From Clostridia bacterium (lineage in GTDB: Bacteria; Bacillota; Clostridia; Oscillospirales; CAG-272), in assembly GCA_017395885.1 (NCBI GenBank), contig JAFQNM010000085.1, positions 1 to 7,315 of the forward strand: a stretch of 7,315 nt of DNA. Reading direction: 5' to 3'. Positions within the stretch are counted from its first letter, which is position 1. Each line of letters begins with the position of its first letter. Of this stretch, positions 1-5,324 are shown piece after piece. The notes under the pieces were generated by a model. The model was not told where the DNA came from and did not search any database. It saw only the letters and a program-made list of their open reading frames with translations. The position numbers and the translations under genes were made by a program.

Positions 1-1193
1 AGGTCTTCGGATACTATATCGAGGTCTCCAGATCCTTTATGGATCAGGTGCCCTCCCATTATATAAGAAAGCAGACCCTTGCAAACGGCGAGCGCTACAT
101 AACCGAGGAGCTCAAGGAGCTGGAGGGAACCATATTCGGCGCCTCCGATAAGGTGAAAAACCTTGAATACGAGATATTCTCCTCCATCCGTGACCACGTG
201 GCCGAAAACTCCAAAAGGATCAGGCAAAGCGCTCAGGCGCTGGCCGAGCTGGACGTTTTCGTCAGCCTCTCCGAGGTTGCCGCAAAGAGCGGCTACGTTT
301 GCCCCGAGGTTGACGCAAGCGACGTTTTATCTATTAAGGACGGCCGCCACCCCGTTGTTGAAAAATTCGTTAAGGACTCATATTTCGTTCCCAACGATGC
401 CTGCCTCGATACGGGAGAAAACCGTGTTATGCTCATAACAGGCCCCAATATGGCAGGCAAATCCACATATATGAGGCAAACTGCCCTTATCGTGCTTATG
501 GCACAGATAGGCTCCTTCGTTCCCGCCTCCGAGGCGCGTATAGGCGTTGTTGATAAGCTCTTTACCCGTGTAGGCGCATCGGATGACCTGGCATCGGGCC
601 AATCCACCTTTATGCTGGAGATGCAGGAGGTGGCGTATATCCTGAAAAACGCAACAAAGCGCTCCTTTATAATCTACGATGAAATAGGCCGAGGCACCAG
701 CACCTTTGACGGTATGTCCATCGCCAGAGCCGTTCTTGAGTATACGGCAGGCAAAAAGCTGGGGGCAAAGACTATGTTCGCCACCCACTACCACGAGCTG
801 ACAGAGCTCGAGGATGAGATAGACGGAGTTGTTAACTATAACGTTGCCGTTAAAAAGAGGGGCGATGACCTGACCTTCCTCAGAAAAATAGTTAAAGGCC
901 CCGTTGACGAAAGCTACGGTATAGAGGTTGCAAAGCTTGCAGGCATACCGAAGGAGATAGTTAAGAGGGCAAAGGAAATACTGAGCGGCCTTGAAAGCAG
1001 CTCCACAGAGCCAAAGGCCGCAGTAAAGGTACCTTCGGCAGCTGCTCAGGACCCCTTTGAGTCAATGGCTATCAGCTTTGAGGACGTGGCAAGAGACGAG
1101 ATATGCGACCGTATCAGAAAAACGGATATCAATACCCTCACTCCCATAGAGGCTATGAACCTTATCTTCCAATGGAAGAAGGAGCTGGAGTAG
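1..1193 (+). CDS. mutS: DNA mismatch repair ATPase MutS, C-terminal part (5' end outside window)
   Basis: MutS recognises mismatches and small loops as a clamp-like dimer and, with ATP bound, recruits MutL. The frame is already open at base 3, where it reads VFGYYIEVSRSF, the familiar MutS core just before the clamp; the Met at 39 is therefore internal and the true start lies upstream. What remains is the end of the lever/clamp region and the complete ABC-type ATPase. Walker A GPNMAGKST is at 441-467, the signature loop GQSTFMLEM at 597-623, Walker B DEIGRGTST at 678-704, and the ATHYHEL switch histidine at 780-800. A helix-turn-helix dimerisation segment follows (GIEVAKLAGIP...VKRAKEIL). After an Ala/Pro-rich linker comes a C-terminal tail with the family ending LTPIEAMNLIFQWKKELE. 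No catalytic residue is missing from the visible part. mutL follows 322 bp downstream, a wide gap for this pair. Identity is near certain. Confidence 0.98.
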   Translation, partial: VFGYYIEVSRSFMDQVPSHYIRKQTLANGERYITEELKELEGTIFGASDKVKNLEYEIFSSIRDHVAENSKRIRQSAQALAELDVFVSLSEVAAKSGYVCPEVDASDVLSIKDGRHPVVEKFVKDSYFVPNDACLDTGENRVMLITGPNMAGKSTYMRQTALIVLMAQIGSFVPASEARIGVVDKLFTRVGASDDLASGQSTFMLEMQEVAYILKNATKRSFIIYDEIGRGTSTFDGMSIARAVLEYTAGKKLGAKTMFATHYHELTELEDEIDGVVNYNVAVKKRGDDLTFLRKIVKGPVDESYGIEVAKLAGIPKEIVKRAKEILSGLESSSTEPKAAVKVPSAAAQDPFESMAISFEDVARDEICDRIRKTDINTLTPIEAMNLIFQWKKELE

Positions 1194-1212
1194 TATCACC
1201 CTTATTCGATTA

Positions 1213-1487
1213 GTTTTGCAATACCGTTATTTGATCCGCAAGCAAAAAAATCAACCTGATCTAATAGTTTAAAGTTCTTTTGCTGCTTTTCTTTCAAGCA
1301 AGCTTTGTTTTGCAATACCGTTATTTGATCCGCAAGCAAAAGAATCTGCCTGACCTAATAGTTTAAAGTTCTTTTGTTGCTTTTCTTTCAAGCAAGCTTT
1401 GTTTTGCAATACCGTTATTTGATCCGCAAGCAAAAAAATCAACCTGATCTAATAGTTTAAAGTTCTTTTGCTACTTTTCTTTCAAGA
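1213..1487. repeat. 94-bp tandem repeat, about 2.9 copies, between mutS and mutL
   Basis: The unit begins GTTTTGCAATACCGTTATTT and starts at 1213, 1307 and 1401, giving an exact 94-bp period. By eye, copies 1 and 2 differ at five positions. Copies 1 and 3 differ at only one over their first 86 bases, after which copy 3 diverges (from about 1487) into the hairpin before mutL. Within each unit a GCAAGCAAAA arm is complementary, with one bulge or mismatch, to a TTTTGCTGC-like arm about 40 bases downstream, so each copy could fold into a long imperfect hairpin. The period is not a multiple of three and no sensible ORF runs through it, so it is non-coding. Each copy contains TGATCTAAT or TGACCTAAT, which resembles an extended -10 box but has no -35 at proper spacing. 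Function is unknown; it could be a repetitive extragenic element amplified by slippage or unequal recombination. Confidence 0.95.
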
Positions 1488-1494
1488 AAAGTAG
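1471..1494 (+). other. Perfect 11-bp hairpin upstream of the mutL ribosome binding site
   Basis: CTACTTTTCTT (1471-1481) is the exact reverse complement of AAGAAAAGTAG (1484-1494), leaving a two-base centre, so the practical loop is four bases. It sits at the end of the third tandem copy, where the array departs from its consensus. The mutL Shine-Dalgarno AAAGGAG (1504-1510) begins nine bases later. There is no T-tract after it, so a terminator is unlikely. It could stabilise the 5' end of a mutL transcript or simply be the intact end of the repeat family. Confidence 0.7.
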
Positions 1495-1515
1495 GAGAAT
1501 CAGAAAGGAGTCGCC

Positions 1516-3549
1516 ATGGGAAGAATTAACGTTCTCGGCTTTGACGTTGCCAACCTCATTGCCGCAGGCGAGGTGGTTGACAGACCTGCCTCCGTTGTCA
1601 AGGAGCTTTGCGAAAACTCCATCGACGCCGGCGCAAAAAACATAACCGTTGAGATCCGCCACGGCGGCACCACTCTTATAAGGGTTTCCGATAACGGCTG
1701 CGGAATAGAGCCTGATGACGTTCCCCTCACGGTGCTGAGGCACGCCACCAGCAAGATCGCCACCGCTGAGGACCTTGCCGCCATCGGCACCCTCGGCTTC
1801 AGAGGCGAGGCTCTTGCTGCCATTGCCTCTGTTTGCAAGCTGCGTATGATCTCAAGAGTTAAGGAGAACCTCCTTGGCACCATTATGGAGTGCGAGGGCG
1901 GCGAGATCATCGATATAACGGAAACAGGCGCCTCAGTCGGCACTACCGTAGTTGTTTCCGAGCTTTTCTATAACGTACCCGCAAGACGCAAATTTCTGAA
2001 AAAGGACGCCTCTGAGGGAGCGGCTGTTTCTGCCGTTATGGAAAAGATCGCCGTTTCCAGCCCCGAAGTTTCCATAAAATATATCCAGGACGGAGTAGTC
2101 CGCTTCACAACAACAGGCTCAGGCAAGCTGATAGACGCTATTTACAGCGTTTTCGGCAAGGATACCGCCAAGCGTATGAGCCCCGTTGACCGTACGGACG
2201 GAAACGGTATCCGTATTTTCGGCTATATCGGTGAGCCGGATCTCGTCCGCTCAAACAAAAACTCGGAAAACTTCTTTATAAACGGCCGATTTGTTAAGAG
2301 CCGCACAGCCATGGCGGCTATAGAACAGGCCTACTCAACCAGAATTCCCCACTCAAAATTCCCCGTTTGCATACTGAATATCCAGCTCAATCCCGCTATT
2401 GTGGACGTTAACGTCCACCCCTCAAAGCTTGAGGTGAAGTTTGCAAACGAGCGTATCATATTCGAGGCGGTTTACTATGCGGTGCTCAATACCCTTGAGA
2501 GCTCTGCCTCGCGCCCCGAAATGCGCCTCGGCTCCTCCGACCTTCCCTTTTTCGGAGGAGATACTCCAAAGGCCCCCCCGAAAAGGCCGGAGCCGTATAA
2601 GAAAAGTCAAACGGCCGACCCGAGAGCAGCCTTCGTTCCCGTTGAGCGCCCCCGGGAGGAGCGCCCGGATAAAGCGCAGATAAAAATCAGCGTTCCCACA
2701 CCGGCTCCCACCCCTTCTCCCACACCGAGAGAGACAGCCTTTGCCCCTCTGCCGGGAGAAATGCCGCCGAGAGAGGCAGCTCCCAAGGCAGCATCACCTG
2801 AGACTCCCCCTGATGTTACTAACCCCGAGAAAGCGCAGATTCTCGCTCCCACACCGGTTCCCACACCGAAAAGTGCCCCCTCTCAGCCTGAAGGCATAGA
2901 GAAAAAGGCACAAAAAGCCGAGCCGGCCGCAGAGGAGTGCCCCATTCCCGACTATAAGATCCTCGGCGAAGCATATAACTGCTACGTTATAGTTCAGCTT
3001 GAGGACAGGCTCCTTATGATAGATAAGCACGCCGCTCACGAGCGCATCCTATTTGACGAGCTTTGCAAAAATATGGAGCGCGGCGAAAAAACGAGCCAGA
3101 TACTTATGTATCCTCTCCGTATCCCCATCCGCGAGGCAGAGGCCCTTGCCCTTGAGGAATACGGTGAAAAGGTGAGAGCCATGGGCTTTGCCTATACCTA
3201 TGAGAGAGAACGTGCCAGCCTTTGTGTTACCGAGGTGCCCACACATCTTGGCAGAGATACGGGTGCCGATATGATAAGCGAGCTTGCAACGGTGCTTTCC
3301 GATGCAACGGGCAGCGTTGAGGCAACAGGTGCCAGATTCTTTGAGGCAAAGCTTTACCAGGCCTCCTGCAAGGCGGCCATCAAGGGCGGCAGAGTTTACG
3401 GGCAGGACCATATCAAATGGATCTGCGACAGGCTCCTCAAATCTCCGGGAGAGGACGGAGCCGTTATCAAGACCTGCCCCCACGGCAGACCGGTTGCCTT
3501 TGAGATCAAAAAAACTTCCATCGAACGCCAGTTCGAAAGACTTGTATAA
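1516..3549 (+). CDS. mutL: DNA mismatch repair protein MutL, endonuclease type
   Basis: MutL couples MutS mismatch recognition to strand incision. The ATG at 1516 is preceded by AAAGGAG at 1504-1510 with five bases between, and the protein begins like the family (INVLGFDVANLIAAGEVVDRPASVV). The GHKL ATPase occupies about residues 1-335: catalytic E30 and Mg-binding N34 in ELCENSIDAG, D59 in DNGCGI, RHATSKI 75-81, lid motif GFRGEAL 94-100 and VDVNVHP 296-302. A Pro/Ala/Lys-rich linker spans about 338-474, with PTPAPTPSPTP-like runs at 393-404 and 444-451. The C-terminal dimerisation/endonuclease domain (about 475-677) has DKHAAHERILFD 503-514, CKAAIKGG from C618, CPHGRP 654-659 and FERLV at the end; these metal-site motifs mark the MutH-independent type. 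QILMYP (528-533) lies where Bacillus MutL has its beta-clamp peptide. At 677 aa the length is ordinary for a protein with a long linker. tgt follows after 14 bases. Confidence 0.98.
   Translation: MGRINVLGFDVANLIAAGEVVDRPASVVKELCENSIDAGAKNITVEIRHGGTTLIRVSDNGCGIEPDDVPLTVLRHATSKIATAEDLAAIGTLGFRGEALAAIASVCKLRMISRVKENLLGTIMECEGGEIIDITETGASVGTTVVVSELFYNVPARRKFLKKDASEGAAVSAVMEKIAVSSPEVSIKYIQDGVVRFTTTGSGKLIDAIYSVFGKDTAKRMSPVDRTDGNGIRIFGYIGEPDLVRSNKNSENFFINGRFVKSRTAMAAIEQAYSTRIPHSKFPVCILNIQLNPAIVDVNVHPSKLEVKFANERIIFEAVYYAVLNTLESSASRPEMRLGSSDLPFFGGDTPKAPPKRPEPYKKSQTADPRAAFVPVERPREERPDKAQIKISVPTPAPTPSPTPRETAFAPLPGEMPPREAAPKAASPETPPDVTNPEKAQILAPTPVPTPKSAPSQPEGIEKKAQKAEPAAEECPIPDYKILGEAYNCYVIVQLEDRLLMIDKHAAHERILFDELCKNMERGEKTSQILMYPLRIPIREAEALALEEYGEKVRAMGFAYTYERERASLCVTEVPTHLGRDTGADMISELATVLSDATGSVEATGARFFEAKLYQASCKAAIKGGRVYGQDHIKWICDRLLKSPGEDGAVIKTCPHGRPVAFEIKKTSIERQFERLV
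2671..2870 (+). repeat. Imperfect internal duplication in the MutL linker
   Basis: The word AAAGCGCAGAT occurs at 2671-2681 and again at 2830-2840. Each is followed closely by TCCCACACCGG (2694-2704 and 2847-2857) and then another TCCCACACCG (from 2718 and from about 2860). In protein terms this gives KAQI plus a Pro-Thr-Pro tract twice (around residues 386-404 and 439-451). It lies wholly inside the flexible linker between the ATPase and endonuclease domains, where length and sequence are poorly conserved, and it keeps frame. It most likely arose by local duplication. Confidence 0.75.
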
Positions 3550-3563
3550 ATACGAGGTATTCT

Positions 3564-4700
3564 ATGTTCACACTGATGATAAAAGACGGCAGAGCACGCC
3601 GAGGAAAGCTTATTACCCCCCACGGAGTTATCGAGACCCCCGTTTTTATGAACGTTGCAACCTGCGCCGCTATCAAGGGCGGCCTTGATGCATGGGACCT
3701 TGAGGAGGTGGGCTGTCAGGTAATGCTCTCAAATACCTATCACCTTCACCTTCGCCCCGGCGACAGGCTCGTTCACGATATGGGCGGCCTACAGGGCTTC
3801 ACAGGCTGGAAAAAGCCTATCCTCACCGATTCCGGCGGATTTCAGGTGTTCTCCCTTTCCTCTCTCAGAAGGATCAAGGAGGAGGGCGTTTATTTCGCCT
3901 CTCATATTGACGGAAAGAGGATCTTTATGGGCCCTGAGGAGAGTATGCAGATCCAGTCCAACCTTGGCTCCACCATTGCCATGGCGTTTGACGAATGCAT
4001 AGAAAACCCTGCAGAGTATAAATATACAAAGAAATCCTGCGACAGGACCTTCCGCTGGCTTGAGCGCTGTAAGGCAGAAATGGCCCGCCTCAACTCTCTC
4101 CCCGATACTGTAAACCCAAAGCAGATGCTTTTCGGAATCAATCAGGGAAGCACCTATGAGGACCTTCGTATTGAGCATATGCAGAAAATAGCAGAGCTCG
4201 GTCTGGACGGATATGCCATCGGCGGTCTTGCCGTTGGCGAGGAGGCAGAGGAGATGTACCGTATTATCAATGCGGTAGAGCCCTATATGCCCGAAAATAA
4301 GCCCAGATATCTTATGGGAGTAGGAACGCCCCAGAACATTCTTGAGGCAGTTCATATGGGAGTGGACTTTTTCGATTGCGTAATGCCCTCCAGAAATGCC
4401 CGCCACGGAAACGTGTTCACCTGGCACGGCAAGGTAAATATTATGAACGAAAAGTACGCAAAGGACCCCCGCCCCATCGACGAAAACTGCGGATGCCCCG
4501 CCTGCCGCCACCATAGCCGCTCCTATATCCGTCACCTGATAAAGGCTAAGGAGGCCGTTGGTATGCGCCTTGCCGTTCAGCATAACCTTTATTTCTATAA
4601 TGAGCTTATGAGAAAGATCAGAGATGCCCTTGACGGAGGCTATTTTGAGGCCTTTTACCAGAAGTATCATAACGCCCTCGCAGAAAGAAGCAAGGATTAA
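3564..4700 (+). CDS. tgt: Queuine/preQ1 tRNA-guanine transglycosylase (Tgt)
   Basis: Bacterial Tgt exchanges guanine 34 of tRNAs with GUN anticodons (Asp, Asn, His, Tyr) for preQ1, the committed tRNA step of queuosine synthesis, in the cytoplasm. At 378 aa it is full length. The ATG at 3564 follows GAGG (3554-3557) at six bases and gives the typical N-terminus (KDGRARRGKLITPHGVIETPVFM). Key residues are present: D89 in LTDSGGFQVFS (general acid/base position), D143 and C145 in AFDEC and GGLAVGE 220-226 (base-binding pocket), and nucleophile D271 in FDCVMPSR. The zinc site is C309, C311, C314 and H340 (CGCPAC plus QHN). The text NVATCAAIKGG in place of the common PVGTQATVK is, from memory, the form seen in many Clostridia rather than a defect. 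The gene starts 14 bases after mutL stops, so the two are probably co-transcribed and perhaps translationally coupled. A hairpin terminator begins immediately after the stop. Confidence 0.98.
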   Translation: MFTLMIKDGRARRGKLITPHGVIETPVFMNVATCAAIKGGLDAWDLEEVGCQVMLSNTYHLHLRPGDRLVHDMGGLQGFTGWKKPILTDSGGFQVFSLSSLRRIKEEGVYFASHIDGKRIFMGPEESMQIQSNLGSTIAMAFDECIENPAEYKYTKKSCDRTFRWLERCKAEMARLNSLPDTVNPKQMLFGINQGSTYEDLRIEHMQKIAELGLDGYAIGGLAVGEEAEEMYRIINAVEPYMPENKPRYLMGVGTPQNILEAVHMGVDFFDCVMPSRNARHGNVFTWHGKVNIMNEKYAKDPRPIDENCGCPACRHHSRSYIRHLIKAKEAVGMRLAVQHNLYFYNELMRKIRDALDGGYFEAFYQKYHNALAERSKD

Positions 4701-4704
4701 TAAA

Positions 4705-4728
4705 AAAGCTGCTGTAAACAGCAGCTTT
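4705..4728 (+). terminator. Hairpin after tgt, first copy, weak T-tract
   Basis: AAAGCTGCTG (4705-4714) pairs with CAGCAGCTTT (4719-4728) around a TAAA loop, a 10-bp stem starting four bases after the tgt stop. Only three T residues, already part of the stem, follow before a C, so termination here may be inefficient. The identical sequence recurs at 4984-5007 with a full T-tract. Confidence 0.7.
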
Positions 4729-4950
4729 CAGGCTGTCGAAAAAGGCGCAGACCGCAAATATATCCAAAACAAAGACAGCCGGATCGAAGCTTTAACTGTA
4801 AACGGCAAAACCAACAAATAATTAAAGCTGTATTAAAGAAATCCCCTGATTTTCAGGGGATTTCAAGCTTTTCGCCCTTTCAAGTCCTGACGTACCTTTG
4901 TACGCCTACGGCCTTTAAAGGCCGAAATCTGCATCCTTCTCGACAGCCTG
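4729..4950. mobile_element. MITE-like non-coding element with imperfect terminal inverted repeats
   Basis: The left end CAGGCTGTCGA (4729-4739) is the exact reverse complement of TCGACAGCCTG (4940-4950). Extending inward, 4729-4751 matches the complement of 4928-4950 at about 19 of 23 positions, including a shared GCAGA. The interior is strongly structured: an 11-bp stem with a five-base loop at 4838-4864, a 5-bp stem CGTAC/GTACG at 4891-4904, and a perfect 16-bp palindrome CGGCCTTTAAAGGCCG at 4909-4924. No credible ORF is contained; the one open frame crossing the left part (4624-4821) begins inside tgt in another frame. At about 222 bp with no transposase, it fits a miniature inverted-repeat element or a structured extragenic repeat. 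I cannot tell these apart without finding other copies. Confidence 0.55.
4838..4864. other. Strong 11-bp hairpin inside the element
   Basis: GAAATCCCCTG (4838-4848) pairs perfectly with CAGGGGATTTC (4854-4864) around a five-base ATTTT loop. T-rich sequence follows (CAAGCTTTTCG), but there is no continuous T run, so a terminator role is possible rather than clear. Confidence 0.6.
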
Positions 4951-4953
4951 AGG

Positions 4954-4983
4954 CAGCTTGTCGATAACTTTATCGACAAGCTG
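4954..4983. other. Perfect 13-bp hairpin abutting the second tgt-terminator copy
   Basis: CAGCTTGTCGATA (4954-4966) pairs with TATCGACAAGCTG (4971-4983) around ACTT. Its outer arm TCGACAAGCTG is a variant (9 of 11) of the element end TCGACAGCCTG at 4940-4950, so it may be a second, related terminal repeat. The final G directly adjoins the repeated terminator stem at 4984. Confidence 0.75.
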
Positions 4984-5011
4984 AAAGCTGCTGTAAACAG
5001 CAGCTTTTTTT
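4984..5011 (+). terminator. Rho-independent terminator, second copy, with T7 tract
   Basis: This is the same 10-bp stem and TAAA loop as at 4705-4728, identical over 24 bases, but here it runs into seven consecutive T residues (5005-5011). It is the stronger terminator of the two and probably ends the mutL-tgt transcript. The A-rich left arm has only three A residues, so it would be weak on the opposite strand. Confidence 0.85.
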
Positions 5012-5050
5012 ACGCCTGAGAGAATATTTTAAGGTTTCACATAACCGTAG

Positions 5051-5069
5051 GGGCGAACTGTGTTCGCCC
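5051..5069. repeat. GGGCGAAC...GTTCGCCC extragenic palindrome
   Basis: GGGCGAAC (5051-5058) and GTTCGCCC (5062-5069) are perfect inverted arms around TGT, preceded by CGTAG. From memory this GTAGGGGCGAAC-type word is a recurring intergenic palindrome in gut Firmicutes genomes. In this window it occurs once, so repeat status is an inference. Confidence 0.6.
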
Positions 5070-5094
5070 GTCATCAGAACAATTAAAATAGCCA

Positions 5095-5128
5095 TGTCAT
5101 CCTTCGTCGCAGGCTCCTCAGGATGACA
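5095..5128. repeat. TGTCATCCT...AGGATGACA extragenic inverted repeat
   Basis: TGTCATCCT (5095-5103) and AGGATGACA (5120-5128) are perfect 9-bp arms around a 16-base centre, TCGTCGCAGGCTCCTC. On the minus strand it reads as the CATCCTGAGGAG...GAAGGATGACA pattern that I associate with dispersed bacterial intergenic repeats. It is present once here, 25 bases after the previous palindrome. Confidence 0.6.
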
Positions 5129-5164
5129 GAGATTTATACCAAACTCGTTTTGGTTCACGTTCCC

Positions 5165-5193
5165 TTTCTGTAAGCCTGTGTTCAGTACAGAAA
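5165..5193. other. Hairpin upstream of the galactosidase promoter
   Basis: TTTCTGTA (5165-5172) pairs with TACAGAAA (5186-5193). Inside, CTG (5176-5178) pairs with CAG (5183-5185) around TGTT, leaving a three-base bulge on the left arm. It lies about 70 bases before the predicted -35. It has no T-tract and its role is unknown. Confidence 0.5.
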
Positions 5194-5263
5194 TCGTTTC
5201 GTTTTTCCGTTTGACACATATTAAAATCGCAACCAAATCCTCTATGAATGGAGCTTTATAATA

Positions 5264-5292
5264 TTGACTATAGCTTCACTTTATTGTATCAT
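5264..5292 (+). promoter_or_regulatory. Predicted sigma-A promoter of the alpha-galactosidase gene
   Basis: TTGACT (5264-5269) and TATCAT (5287-5292) each match consensus at five of six positions and are separated by the ideal 17 bases. Initiation near 5299 would give a leader of about 25 bases. An imperfect inverted repeat (AGCTTTA at 5252-5258 against TATAGCT at 5269-5275, six of seven pairs) touches the -35 box and could be an operator, but it is short. A second -10-like TATAAT lies at 5257-5262 without a good -35. Confidence 0.6.
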
Positions 5293-5311
5293 TTACTTAT
5301 AAATCAATTTG

Positions 5312-5320
5312 AAAGGTGAT
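5312..5320 (+). promoter_or_regulatory. Ribosome binding site for the alpha-galactosidase start
   Basis: AAAGGTGAT lies four bases before ATG 5325 and continues as CT. It matches the extended anti-Shine-Dalgarno consensus AAAGGAGGTGATCT apart from a missing AGG triplet. It fixes 5325 as the start. Confidence 0.75.
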
Positions 5321-5324
5321 CTGA

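Larger units (their letters stand above)
5012..5263. other. Gene-free intergenic stretch with three hairpin repeats
   Basis: I see no credible gene here. Reading left to right, it holds an 8-bp hairpin (5051-5069), a 9-bp stem with a 16-base loop (5095-5128), a 6-bp stem (5138-5154) and an 8+3-bp hairpin (5165-5193). AT-rich sequence follows, containing TTGACA at 5211-5216 and TATAAT at 5257-5262; these two boxes are too far apart to be a single promoter. A minus-strand open frame (4970-5236) crosses these repeats and the terminator and looks fortuitous. Confidence 0.7.

Noticed and set aside
1061..1085. Beta-clamp motif in the MutS tail (SMAISFED)
   Set aside because: It resembles QLSLF only loosely and lacks the glutamine, so it is not strong enough to call.
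1446..1453. Extended -10 promoter (TGATCTAAT) inside the third tandem copy for mutL
   Set aside because: No -35 box lies at 16-18 bases; the nearest TTGATC is 23 bases away. It is too weak to annotate as a promoter.
1213..1487. CRISPR array
   Set aside because: The repeats are contiguous 94-bp tandem copies with no alternating unique spacers, and no cas gene is nearby.
2407..2418. Palindrome GACGTTAACGTC in mutL
   Set aside because: It falls in the conserved VDVNVHP codons and is explained by the coding sequence.
3789..4670. Long minus-strand open frame (293 codons) opposite tgt
   Set aside because: It lies wholly antisense to a gene with all its catalytic motifs, and its translation shows no recognisable family. 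It is a shadow of the third-position bias.
4624..4821. Small plus-strand open frame overlapping the tgt 3' end
   Set aside because: It starts inside tgt in another frame, runs through the terminator hairpin and the element's left repeat, and has no recognisable domain; I found no convincing ribosome binding site.
4970..5236. Minus-strand open frame of 88 codons
   Set aside because: It passes through the terminator stem and two extragenic palindromes. Its protein text (CHPEEPATKDD...) is what such repeats give when translated, not a domain.
5211..5262. Promoter pairing TTGACA (5211) with TATAAT (5257)
   Set aside because: The 40-base spacing is far beyond what sigma-A uses; the pair at 5264-5292 is better spaced.
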